A stretch of 64,000 nucleotides of DNA. It comes from GCA-002727615 sp964442655. GTDB taxonomy: Bacteria > Pseudomonadota > Alphaproteobacteria > TMED109. The notes under the pieces are model-generated. The model saw nothing but the letters and a program-made list of their open reading frames with translations. It was not told the origin of the DNA and searched no databases. The stretch covers positions 1 to 64,000 of the forward strand of contig CAYTZM010000009.1 of assembly GCA_964442655.1 (NCBI GenBank). The letters are read 5' to 3'. Positions 8,573-16,558 of this stretch are shown one piece after another (the first letter of the stretch is position 1; each line of letters opens with the position of its first letter). The translations under genes were made by a program, and so were the position numbers.

Positions 8573-8680
8573 AGAGGATATTTTATATCTTTACTTAAAA
8601 ATTATTACCTTGATCCTCTTAATAATGCGCTAAGATGCTTAGCTTTTTATGCCTCCAATTTTAAGCGTCTTAGCTTTTTT
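8573..8680 (+). ncRNA. Candidate iron-regulated small RNA, about 108 nt
   Basis: A self-contained transcription unit in the 329-base gap between the DUF1491 gene and the gamma-glutamyltransferase gene. It runs from the predicted start point to the T-run of an intrinsic terminator. The 5' end AGAGGAT (8573-8579) can pair with ATCCTCT (8613-8619), enclosing an A/U-rich loop. A single-stranded link AATAATGC leads to the 13-pair terminator hairpin, whose loop exposes GCCTCC. No start codon with a ribosome binding site lies inside. Size, layout and Fur-type control resemble RyhB/PrrF/NrrF-like RNAs in other proteobacteria, but no sequence relation to them is claimed. The rest of the gap (8434-8517 and 8681-8762) shows only AT-rich sequence and presumably the promoter of the next gene. 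Confidence 0.65.
8629..8680 (+). terminator. Intrinsic terminator of the small RNA
   Basis: GCTAAGATGCTTA (8629-8641) pairs with TAAGCGTCTTAGC (8662-8674): 12 Watson-Crick pairs and one G-U pair. The loop is 20 bases, followed directly by six T. It is one of only two convincing hairpin-plus-T terminators seen in the window. The two arms could also each fold into a short local hairpin (for example GCTAAG-ATG-CTTAGC). Confidence 0.8.
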
Positions 8681-8762
8681 ACATTTTTTTTTTGTATAAA
8701 TATTTAATGAATATGATATAGTTTTTCTATTATGTACGTTATATAAATTATTAGGTACTTTA

Positions 8763-10352
8763 ATGAGAGATATACATTTTCCAGGAAGATCACCTGTATA
8801 TTCTTTATCAGGTATGGCTGCAACATCTCACCCTTTAGCTACAAAATGTGCGTTAGATATTTTAGAGAAAGGAGGAAATGCAATTGATGCATCTATAACA
8901 GCAGCAGCAGTATTAGCAGTCGTAGAACCTCACTCTACAGGCGTTGGTGGTGATTTATTTTGCTTATTATATCCTGCAAATAAAAAAAAGATTATAGCAT
9001 TAAATGCATCTGGTAGAGCACCACAAGCAGCGTCATTAGAAAAATTATTAAATTTGGGTTTGGAAGGAGATATCCCATTTCAAAGTCCACACTCAGTTAG
9101 TGTTCCAACAGGAGTTGCTGGATGGGTTAAGTTGATTGAAGATCATGGGTCATTATCCATGAAAGAAGTTCTGGCTCCAGCTATTAAGTATGCAAGAGAT
9201 GGATATATTGTAGCAGATGTAATAGCAGATGTTTGGAGAAGAGAAGAAGAAAAACTCTCAGTAGATAACGATTGTAGGGATATATTTTTACCTAATGGGA
9301 AAAGTTTAAAAGCAGGAGATATTCATTATCAACCGAGATTAGCTGATACATTAACCAGTATTTCAGAAAATGGAAGAGATGGTTTTTATATAGGTTCTGT
9401 AGCAAAAGATATGGTTAAAAAATTAAATTCTATAGGTGGTCTACATACGATGGATGATTTTATAAATGCTGAAGCTAATTATGTTGATCCAATTTTTGCT
9501 AATTATCGAGGCTTTGATGTTTTTGAATGTCCTCCTAATGGTCAAGGAGTTATAGCCTTAATGATTATGAAGATATTAGAGGGTTTTGATTTTAAGGATA
9601 TTGATCATGATTCTGCATTGAGAATACATTTGCAAGCTGAAGCTACGAAAATAGCTTATAGCCATAGAAGTCATTATTTAGCAGATCCAGAATTTTCTGA
9701 TGTTCCAGTAGAAAAATTGTTATCTGATGAATATATAGAGAAATTAAGAAGTTTAATAAATATAGACAATTGTATAAATATTAATTATAGACCTGATTTA
9801 CCTAAACATGAAAATACTGTTTATATTACTGTAGTAGATAAAAATAAAAATGCAGTTTCATTAATAAACTCTATATTTCATTCATTTGGAAGCGGAATTG
9901 TAGCTCCAGATTCAGGCGTTTTATTTCAAAATAGAGGTGCAAGTTTTGTATTAAAATCAAATCACCCAAATGTAATAGCTGGGGGGAAAAGGCCTATGCA
10001 TACTATAATTCCTGCATTTGTTATGAAAAATAATAAACCTTTTATGTCTTTTGGAGTTATGGGAGGACATTATCAACCCATGGGACAAGCACATGTTTTA
10101 TCTAATGTTATAGATTATTCTATGGACCCTCAAAGTAGTTTAGATGCATCTAGGAGTTTTTATTTTGATGGAGTGTTAGATTGTGAAAAAACTATTTCAG
10201 TGGAAGTTAAAGATAAATTGCAAAATTTAGGGCATAAGGTAAAAGAATGTGATTTACCTCATGGAGGAGGACAAATTATACAATTTTCTGAAAATGAGTC
10301 TCTTATTGGGGGATCAGATCATCGAAAAGATGGGTGTGCTTTAGGTTTATAA
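8763..10352 (+). CDS. Gamma-glutamyltransferase family protein (YwrD-like)
   Basis: N-terminal-nucleophile enzyme of the gamma-glutamyltranspeptidase family (529 residues), which hydrolyses or transfers gamma-glutamyl groups or related acyl amides. Recognisable blocks are ATSHPLAT, GGNAIDASI, EPHSTGVGGD and, at the autoprocessing site, HENTVYITVVDKNKNAVS. Thr352 would be the new N-terminus of the small subunit. The residues after it differ from the TTH of classical GGT and match the YwrD-like subgroup (FGSGIVAPDSGVLFQNRGASF). No signal peptide is seen, so it is probably cytoplasmic. Its substrate cannot be read from sequence. It converges on the ketopantoate-reductase-like gene with a single-base gap. 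Confidence 0.88.
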   Translation: MRDIHFPGRSPVYSLSGMAATSHPLATKCALDILEKGGNAIDASITAAAVLAVVEPHSTGVGGDLFCLLYPANKKKIIALNASGRAPQAASLEKLLNLGLEGDIPFQSPHSVSVPTGVAGWVKLIEDHGSLSMKEVLAPAIKYARDGYIVADVIADVWRREEEKLSVDNDCRDIFLPNGKSLKAGDIHYQPRLADTLTSISENGRDGFYIGSVAKDMVKKLNSIGGLHTMDDFINAEANYVDPIFANYRGFDVFECPPNGQGVIALMIMKILEGFDFKDIDHDSALRIHLQAEATKIAYSHRSHYLADPEFSDVPVEKLLSDEYIEKLRSLINIDNCININYRPDLPKHENTVYITVVDKNKNAVSLINSIFHSFGSGIVAPDSGVLFQNRGASFVLKSNHPNVIAGGKRPMHTIIPAFVMKNNKPFMSFGVMGGHYQPMGQAHVLSNVIDYSMDPQSSLDASRSFYFDGVLDCEKTISVEVKDKLQNLGHKVKECDLPHGGGQIIQFSENESLIGGSDHRKDGCALGL

Positions 10353-10353
10353 A

Positions 10354-11349
10354 TTAATCATTAGAGTCAATATAACATCCTGATTTAATAGCTAAGTTTT
10401 TAACTTCTTCATATATTTTGTCAATAGTAGGTGTTGGAATCCCAACAATTTTTCCTGCTTCTGAAACAGATTTAGTTAACGCATCTATCTCCATAGGCCT
10501 ACCAAGTTCTAAATCTTGTAAAGTTGAAGTTTTATGAGCTCCTACTTTTCTAGTTCCATCAATTCTCTTTTCTAGACTGATTGAGAATTTTATGCCAAGT
10601 GCTTCTGCTACATTTTGTCCTTCAATCATCATTTTTCTTACTGTAGCGCAAGATTTTTTATTGTTAGCTATATCTTCTAGAGTTTCACCAGTTAAGGCGC
10701 TTATAGGGTTAAAGGCCAAATTACCCCATAATTTCATCCATATATCACTTCTTATATTTTTTCTTACGGGTGCTTTTAATCCAGATTCAATTAATATATT
10801 TGATAAATTTTTTGCACGATCGGAAATTTCTCCGCTTGGCTCTCCAATAGGGAATCTATCTCCTTCCATATGATAGACAAATCCCGGTTTTTTTATTTCA
10901 GCAGCGGGATACACTACGCATCCCATAGCACGTTCCGGTTTAATATAATCCCATTGTAAATTCTTTGGATCTACAGATTTAAGCTTAAAATTTTCAAATT
11001 TATCATTACTTTTATAAAAATACCACCAAGGTAGACCGTTTACTGCTGAAACAACCATAGTATTTTCTTTTAAAAGAGGAGAAAGCATTTTTGCAGTTAA
11101 TGCAGCTGAATGTGCTTTTAATGTTACAATTACAACATCTTGTTTTTTAAAATCACCAGGGTTATCACTTGCCTCAGGTTTGCAAAAGTATTCTTCATTA
11201 CTTTCAGCGCTTTGCATTAAAAGTCCTTTATTTTTTATTGCCTTTAAATGGTTGCCTCTGCATATCAATGATACATTTATTTTATTTTTATGTAATAGAG
11301 CTCCTATGTAACTTCCAATGGCCCCCGATCCAAATATACAGATATTCAT
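10354..11349 (-). CDS. 2-dehydropantoate 2-reductase family protein (PanE/ApbA-like)
   Basis: NADPH-dependent ketopantoate-reductase family member (331 residues). It has an N-terminal Rossmann motif FGSGAIGSYIG and the NGLPWWYFY segment typical of one large subfamily. The C-terminal ketopantoate domain has DIWMKLWGNLAFNPISALTG, carrying the catalytic lysine. PanE makes pantoate for coenzyme A, but this subfamily is often found in catabolic clusters, reducing other 2-oxo acids. Its start overlaps the end of the acyl-CoA ligase gene by four bases (ATGA-type), so the two are one operon. That context makes a catabolic role as likely as pantothenate synthesis. Confidence 0.85.
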   Translation of the reverse strand: MNICIFGSGAIGSYIGALLHKNKINVSLICRGNHLKAIKNKGLLMQSAESNEEYFCKPEASDNPGDFKKQDVVIVTLKAHSAALTAKMLSPLLKENTMVVSAVNGLPWWYFYKSNDKFENFKLKSVDPKNLQWDYIKPERAMGCVVYPAAEIKKPGFVYHMEGDRFPIGEPSGEISDRAKNLSNILIESGLKAPVRKNIRSDIWMKLWGNLAFNPISALTGETLEDIANNKKSCATVRKMMIEGQNVAEALGIKFSISLEKRIDGTRKVGAHKTSTLQDLELGRPMEIDALTKSVSEAGKIVGIPTPTIDKIYEEVKNLAIKSGCYIDSND

Positions 11350-12869
11350 TTTATACCCAATTTATCTGCTAAGCCTATTCTTTGTAGTTTCCCTGTAGGT
11401 CCCTTAGGAATTGCACCTAGTATTAATATTTTTCTGGGAATTTTAAATTTAGTAAGCCTACTTTTACAATAATTTTTCAATTCTTCTTCAGAACATTTAG
11501 TGTTTTCTTTTAATACTACAGCAGCAGACAGGTCTTCGCCTAATTTTTCATGGGGTACAGAAAAGGCAACAGCTTGTTGGACATATTCATGGTCCATTAA
11601 TATTTCATCAATTTCTTTAGGACTAATCTTTTCTCCTCCTCTGTTGATAATTTCTTTTATTCTTCCGCTTATTTTTAAATAACCTTCTTCATCAAAAATA
11701 CCTTCATCACCAGTTAAAAACCATCCGTTATAAAAACTTTCAGAATTTGCCTTCTCATTATTTAAATATCCTTCCGTAACATTATCTCCTCTTATAATTA
11801 TTTGTCCTTCAACATTAGATATGTTTTTAATAATTTTTTTATTTTTTAAAAGTGCTACTTCTGGTCCTGCCTCTATACCTACAAATCCTGCTTTTCTATT
11901 TTTTGGAGGTAAAGGGTTTGATGTCATTTGATGTGCGGCTTCAGTCATTCCGTATGATTCAATCACGGATGTTTTAAAAGTATTTTCTAATTTTTCCATT
12001 ACTATAGATGGTAAGGAAGCTGAAGAAGATCTAATAAATTTTAATGGATTATTTTGAATTATTTCTTTATTGCGCTCTGAACGTGCTAATATGGTTTGAT
12101 GCATAGTGGGTACAGCAGTGTACCATGTAGGTTTAAAGTCATTGATCCATTTAAAAAATTGTAGCGCATCAAAACCAGAAGGAATTATGATAGAACCACC
12201 ACTATAAATTGGTGCTAGAGTTGCTGCTATAAGGCCATGAATATGGAACATTGGCATAATATTTAAGCACTTATCATTTATATTTAATTTCAAAGTATGT
12301 GAAATATTTTTAGCTGAAGCTATTAGATTTTTATGCGTTAACGGCACCATTTTAGGTCTTGAAGTTGTTCCAGAGGTATGAAGTATCATTGCAATATTCT
12401 TATCTGAATATTCATTATTAACAATTAAGTTTTTATCTGTAATATCAATATCTAAACTGGTAATTTTGTTAAGGCTTTTGCTCTTAAGATTAATTATTCT
12501 AATATCTAAGTCATTAGCAGCTTCACGAGCTAATGTAGATTTATTTTCTTCAATAATTACAACTTTTAGATCTAAGTCTTTAAAGTAAAATTTGAATTCT
12601 TCCTTAGTGAATGAAGGGTTTAAAGGACAGGAAATAAAGTTAGATGCGATAGATATAAAAGTTGCTGCCATACAAGAACTATTGCTTAAAACAATACCAA
12701 TTTTGTCATTGGTATTAAGGCTTAAAGAGGATAATTGTACATAAGTTATATCAATATACTTTTTTAATTCATCGTAGGTTGTTTTTGCTTCATTAGGAGC
12801 TTCAAATACGGTATTTCTTCCATCACTCGAAGTTACTAAATCATATATAGTATTTTTTATAATTTTCAT
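11346..12869 (-). CDS. Acyl-CoA ligase, oxalyl-CoA synthetase (AAE3/Pcs60)-like
   Basis: AMP-forming acyl-CoA ligase (507 residues). The P-loop is LHTSGTTSRPKMVPLTHKN. Other motifs are MPMFHIHGL, TWYTAVPTMHQ, the AMP-binding YGMTEAAHQMTSNPLPP, the hinge GRIKEIINRGGEKISP and the catalytic lysine in KGPTGKLQR. Several of these, notably TWYTAVPTMHQ and MTEAAHQMTSNPLP, closely recall the plant AAE3 and yeast Pcs60 oxalyl-CoA synthetases as remembered, more than long-chain or acetyl-CoA synthetases. Oxalate as substrate is therefore a reasoned guess; malonate or another short dicarboxylate is also possible. It is co-transcribed with the PanE-like gene and divergent from the aminotransferase. Confidence 0.8.
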   Translation of the reverse strand: MKIIKNTIYDLVTSSDGRNTVFEAPNEAKTTYDELKKYIDITYVQLSSLSLNTNDKIGIVLSNSSCMAATFISIASNFISCPLNPSFTKEEFKFYFKDLDLKVVIIEENKSTLAREAANDLDIRIINLKSKSLNKITSLDIDITDKNLIVNNEYSDKNIAMILHTSGTTSRPKMVPLTHKNLIASAKNISHTLKLNINDKCLNIMPMFHIHGLIAATLAPIYSGGSIIIPSGFDALQFFKWINDFKPTWYTAVPTMHQTILARSERNKEIIQNNPLKFIRSSSASLPSIVMEKLENTFKTSVIESYGMTEAAHQMTSNPLPPKNRKAGFVGIEAGPEVALLKNKKIIKNISNVEGQIIIRGDNVTEGYLNNEKANSESFYNGWFLTGDEGIFDEEGYLKISGRIKEIINRGGEKISPKEIDEILMDHEYVQQAVAFSVPHEKLGEDLSAAVVLKENTKCSEEELKNYCKSRLTKFKIPRKILILGAIPKGPTGKLQRIGLADKLGIK

Positions 12870-12929
12870 ATTTTGTAAATATCATCTATAATTTTTTAAA
12901 TGATAATATATTAAGTAAAAGGAATTACA

Positions 12930-14282
12930 ATGTTAAAAGAAGTTAAATATCCAAATGAAGATATAAATCAAAATATTCCTAATGATTTAGAATCTTATTG
13001 GATGCCATATACTACCAATAGAAGATTTAAGAAAAATCCTAAATTTTTTGTATCCGCTAAAGATATGTACTACACAACATCTGATAATAAAAAGGTACTT
13101 GATGGCATGGCTGGCTTGTGGTGCGTAAATGCTGGACATTGTAGACCAAGAATAGTTCAGGCAGTTCAAGAACAAGTGGCGGAAATGGATTACTCGACTG
13201 CTTTTAATATGGGACACCCGAAAGCTTTTACTTTAGCCAATAAGTTGGCGGAAATTTTACCTAAAGATATTGATAAAGTTTTCTATACTAATTCTGGTTC
13301 TGAAGCCGTTGATACAGCATTAAAAATGGCTTTGGCTTATCACAATGCTAATGGGGATAGCAGAAGAATAAGACTAATAGGAAGAGCTCGTGGATACCAT
13401 GGAGTGGGTTTTGGAGGAATGTCTGTAGGCGGAATGGTGGTAAATAGAAAACAATTTCCTAATCATTTACCCGGAGTTGATCATTTACAAGATACGCATA
13501 TTCCAGAGAAAAATGCATTTTCAAAAGGACAACCAAAATATGGTGCAGAAAGAGCTCATTCTTTAATTGACTTAATAAATTTACATGATGCGTCTACCAT
13601 TGCAGCTGTAATAGTTGAGCCTGTGGCGTGTTCAACTGGTGTTTTAGTTCCACCAATTGGGTATTTAGAAGAATTAAGAGAAATTTGTACAAAAAATGGA
13701 ATTTTATTAATTTTTGATGAGGTAATATGTGGTTTTGGTAGAATGGGTAAAGCTTTTGCTGCAGATAAATTTAATGTGATTCCAGATATTATGACTATGG
13801 CTAAAGGTATTACCAATGCCACTGTCCCTATGGGTGCTGTGGCTACTCATAAGAAAATTTATGATACTTTAATGACTGGTCCGGAGCATATTGTAGAATT
13901 ATTTCATGGGTATACCTATTCCGGACATCCGTTAGCTTGTGCAGCTGCTCTTGCTACTCTTGAAGAATATGAAGTTGAAAATCTTTTTGAAAAAGCAGAA
14001 AATATGGAATTATTTTTTCAGGAAAATGCTCATATGCTTAAAGACCTTGATAGTGTTGTAGATATTAGAACAATAGGTTTAGCTGCAGGAATAGAATTAA
14101 AATCAAGAGATGATGGCTTTGGTAAAAGAGCGTATGATGTTTTTGATAATTGTTTTGAAAACAATTTATTAACTCGTTTTACAGGAGAAACAATTGCTGT
14201 TTCACCACCATTAATAGTTAATAAAGACGAAGTAAAAATTATATTTGAAACTATTAGGTCTGCAATTTTAGAGGTTGAATAA
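12930..14282 (+). CDS. Class III aminotransferase, omega-amino acid (beta-alanine)-pyruvate type
   Basis: PLP-dependent class III aminotransferase (450 residues). The N-terminus SYWMPYTTNRRF, then YTNSGSEAVDTALKMA, IGRARGYHGV, the PLP-contacting IFDEVICGFGR and the Schiff-base lysine in MAKGITNATVPMGA are all intact, as is HGYTYSGHPLACAAAL. The pattern follows Pseudomonas omega-amino-acid:pyruvate transaminase closely, so beta-alanine or a similar omega-amine with pyruvate as acceptor is the likeliest reaction; taurine or a polyamine derivative cannot be excluded. AAGGA precedes the ATG. An AhpD-like gene follows 18 bases on. Confidence 0.87.
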   Translation: MLKEVKYPNEDINQNIPNDLESYWMPYTTNRRFKKNPKFFVSAKDMYYTTSDNKKVLDGMAGLWCVNAGHCRPRIVQAVQEQVAEMDYSTAFNMGHPKAFTLANKLAEILPKDIDKVFYTNSGSEAVDTALKMALAYHNANGDSRRIRLIGRARGYHGVGFGGMSVGGMVVNRKQFPNHLPGVDHLQDTHIPEKNAFSKGQPKYGAERAHSLIDLINLHDASTIAAVIVEPVACSTGVLVPPIGYLEELREICTKNGILLIFDEVICGFGRMGKAFAADKFNVIPDIMTMAKGITNATVPMGAVATHKKIYDTLMTGPEHIVELFHGYTYSGHPLACAAALATLEEYEVENLFEKAENMELFFQENAHMLKDLDSVVDIRTIGLAAGIELKSRDDGFGKRAYDVFDNCFENNLLTRFTGETIAVSPPLIVNKDEVKIIFETIRSAILEVE

Positions 14283-14300
14283 GATATAAGGGAGAGTGAT

Positions 14301-14696
14301 ATGGCAACTGTAAATTTACTAGAAAAAGAACAGTCAACTGATAAAGTAAAGAAAGTATTTGATGATATAAGTGAAACACGAGGGGATAATAAAGTTAATA
14401 ATATATGGAAAGCCTTGGCAAATGATCCTGATTTATTAGAGGCTACTTGGAATAGGTTAAAAAAAGTTATGGCACCTGGTGCTCTAGATCCAGTTACAAA
14501 AGAGTTAATTTATATTACTGTTAGCATAATAAATGGATGTGAATATTGTATACATTCACATACTGCGATGGCGAGAAAAAAAGGAATGACTGAAGAAATG
14601 AGGAGTGAGTTGTTAGCGGTTATTGCAATGGCTTCTCAAACTAATGCTTTAGCCAATGCATATCAGATAGAGGTAGATGCAGATTTTAAGAAATAA
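14301..14696 (+). CDS. Carboxymuconolactone decarboxylase / AhpD-like protein
   Basis: Small helical protein (131 residues) of the AhpD/CMD superfamily. The redox signature is present as NGCEYCIHSHTAMARKKG, with a CxxC pair and a histidine two residues after it, preceded by a conserved glutamate in KELIYITVSI. Such proteins commonly act as thiol peroxidase partners or alkylhydroperoxidase-like reductases. A good GGGAGAG ribosome binding site precedes the ATG. It is probably co-transcribed with the aminotransferase. Its stop codon abuts the stop of metW on the other strand with no base between. Confidence 0.85.
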   Translation: MATVNLLEKEQSTDKVKKVFDDISETRGDNKVNNIWKALANDPDLLEATWNRLKKVMAPGALDPVTKELIYITVSIINGCEYCIHSHTAMARKKGMTEEMRSELLAVIAMASQTNALANAYQIEVDADFKK

Positions 14697-15305
14697 TTAT
14701 TTTTTTTTCTTTATTACAAATATACTTTCTTTAGAAAGTAGATTGTGCCAGTAGCTATATGGGTGAGCAAGTTTTTTAATTGTATGATCATTATTGGTAT
14801 ATGTTTCTTCAATTACTATATTTAGTAATTTACATATTTTTATAAAATCTTTAATAGTGCATAAATGTATATTTTCAGTTTCATACCAGGGAGTTGATAG
14901 TGATTTTGTCATAGGCATAGTACCATAAAATAGGATTTGTAAGCGGCATTTCCAATATCCAAAGTTTGGAATAGATACAATACATTTTCTTCCTATTCGA
15001 AGCATTTCAGTGAGCACATTTTTTGGTTTGTGTGTAGCTTGAAGAGTTCTGCTGAGAATAACATAATCAAATGCATTATTTGAAAAATGTATAAGGTCAG
15101 TATCTGCATTCCCTTGAATAACGGATAGTCCTTTTGTAAGACACTCTTGTACTCCTTTTTGACTTATTTCAATTCCTTGTCCATTAATATATTTTGTTTT
15201 TTCTAAAAATTTTAATAGTTGTCCATTACCACATCCTATATCTAGTACTTTTGACTTTTTAAGAATTAAATTTGATATTAAATTTTCATTAAGTTTATTA
15301 GTCAT
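14697..15305 (-). CDS. metW: Methionine biosynthesis protein MetW
   Basis: MetW (202 residues), a SAM-methyltransferase-fold protein always paired with MetX and needed for, or stimulating, homoserine acylation. Motif I is VLDIGCGNGQLL, followed by GIEISQKGV, FDYVILSRTLQ and the MetW-specific IGRKCIVSIPNFGYWKCRLQ and WYETENIHLCTIKDF. It overlaps the end of metX by eight bases (the stop of metX lies inside its first codons), which supports coupled expression. Confidence 0.95.
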   Translation of the reverse strand: MTNKLNENLISNLILKKSKVLDIGCGNGQLLKFLEKTKYINGQGIEISQKGVQECLTKGLSVIQGNADTDLIHFSNNAFDYVILSRTLQATHKPKNVLTEMLRIGRKCIVSIPNFGYWKCRLQILFYGTMPMTKSLSTPWYETENIHLCTIKDFIKICKLLNIVIEETYTNNDHTIKKLAHPYSYWHNLLSKESIFVIKKKK

Positions 15306-16440
15306 CTTTATTATTTATTCCTTTTTTGGAAGCAGCACCTGCAATAAAGCCAGTTAATGTTTTATAAAACTCTTCTACTTTTAATAGAAAACTATCATGT
15401 CCTTTTTCTGAAACTATTTCAATAAAACTGACATCAGCTGCTGTTTGATTGAGAGCTTTCACTATATTAAGGCTTTCAGCGGTTGGAAATAACCAATCAC
15501 TTGTAAATGTAATTAGTAAAAATCTGCATTTTGTATTTTTAAATGCTAAAGATAAATTGCCATTAAATTCATTGGTTAAATCAAAGTAGTCCATAGCACG
15601 TGTAATATAAAGATAGCTATTGGCATCAAATCTCTCAACAAAGGAACTACCTTGGTGTCTTAAATAACTTTCTACCTGAAAGTCCGCATCAAAACCCCAA
15701 GATAAAACTTTACTTTGTAAATCTCTTCCAAATTTTTTTTGAAAAGCTCCCTCTGACAAGTATGTTATATGAGCAATCATTCTTGCAACAGATAAACCGT
15801 GTTTTGCTTTATTATTAGTTTTATAGTAATTGCCTTCTAGCCAGTTTGGATCATTCATAATAGCTTGTCTTCCAACTTCATGGAATGCAATATTTTGTGC
15901 AGAGTGTCTGTAAGATGCTGCTATAGGAATTGCAGTATAAACTCTTTCAGGATAGCTAGCAGACCATTGTAAAACTTGCATACCCCCCATAGAACCTCCT
16001 ATAACTGAAAACAATTGTTCTATTTCTAAATGATCTATTAATTTTAGTTGTAAGTTAACTATATCTTTAATAGTAAATATAGGAAAATTCATCCCATATT
16101 CTTTTCCTATTTTAGGGTTAATAGATGAAGGTCCTGTAGTTCCCATACATCCTCCTAAAACATTAGAACAAATGATAAAAAATTTATTAGTATCTAGAAT
16201 TTTATTTGGGCCTATTAAATCTTTCCACCACCCATCTCTATTAGTAACGGGATTTTTTCCAGCAGCAAATTGATCTCCTGTTAAAGCATGGCATACTAAT
16301 ATGGCATTAGACTTATTATTATTTAATTTACCCCAAGTATTATATGCAATACTTGCAGAATTTAAAGTTTGCCCACCTTCTAAATTTAATTTTATAGGAC
16401 CAAATATTTCTTTTTTACTATTTATATTTTTTTTATTAAT
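15298..16440 (-). CDS. metX: Homoserine O-acetyltransferase, apparent ATT start
   Basis: MetX (380 residues if started at 16440), an alpha/beta-hydrolase that acylates homoserine for methionine synthesis. The triad is visible: Ser in VIGGSMGGMQ, Asp in FTSDWLFP, His in EKGHDSF. The open frame extends well upstream of the first ATG (16146, just after SNVLGGC) and encodes the normal MetX N-terminal third, including VCHALTGDQFAAG and GWWKDLIGP. Between the in-frame stop at 16468-16470 and 16146 there is no ATG, GTG or TTG. An ATT at 16438-16440 has AAGGA seven bases upstream and gives the expected length, so it is proposed as start. The alternative is an indel in the A7 run at 16470-16476, which would bring the out-of-frame ATG at 16492 into frame. 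Confidence 0.85.
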   Translation of the reverse strand: MNKKNINSKKEIFGPIKLNLEGGQTLNSASIAYNTWGKLNNNKSNAILVCHALTGDQFAAGKNPVTNRDGWWKDLIGPNKILDTNKFFIICSNVLGGCMGTTGPSSINPKIGKEYGMNFPIFTIKDIVNLQLKLIDHLEIEQLFSVIGGSMGGMQVLQWSASYPERVYTAIPIAASYRHSAQNIAFHEVGRQAIMNDPNWLEGNYYKTNNKAKHGLSVARMIAHITYLSEGAFQKKFGRDLQSKVLSWGFDADFQVESYLRHQGSSFVERFDANSYLYITRAMDYFDLTNEFNGNLSLAFKNTKCRFLLITFTSDWLFPTAESLNIVKALNQTAADVSFIEIVSEKGHDSFLLKVEEFYKTLTGFIAGAASKKGINNKDD

Positions 16441-16558
16441 TTTTCTTTCCTTTAAATATTTTTCTCTTTAAAAAAAGATTATATGTAATCATAATGGTTA
16501 TTTTTATATTTATAATATATATATATATAATTTAAGTTTTTTATAATATTTATGGAAT

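Noticed and set aside
8649..8699. Mini open frame ATG CCT CCA ... TAA in the small-RNA locus
   Set aside because: It has no ribosome binding site and runs through the terminator hairpin and the T-run, so it would not be translated.
16441..16558. Possible SAM-II riboswitch before metX
   Set aside because: Alphaproteobacterial metX genes often carry one, but the region is almost pure A/T (with a TA-repeat around 16511-16530) and has no conserved SAM-II core or GC-containing stem.
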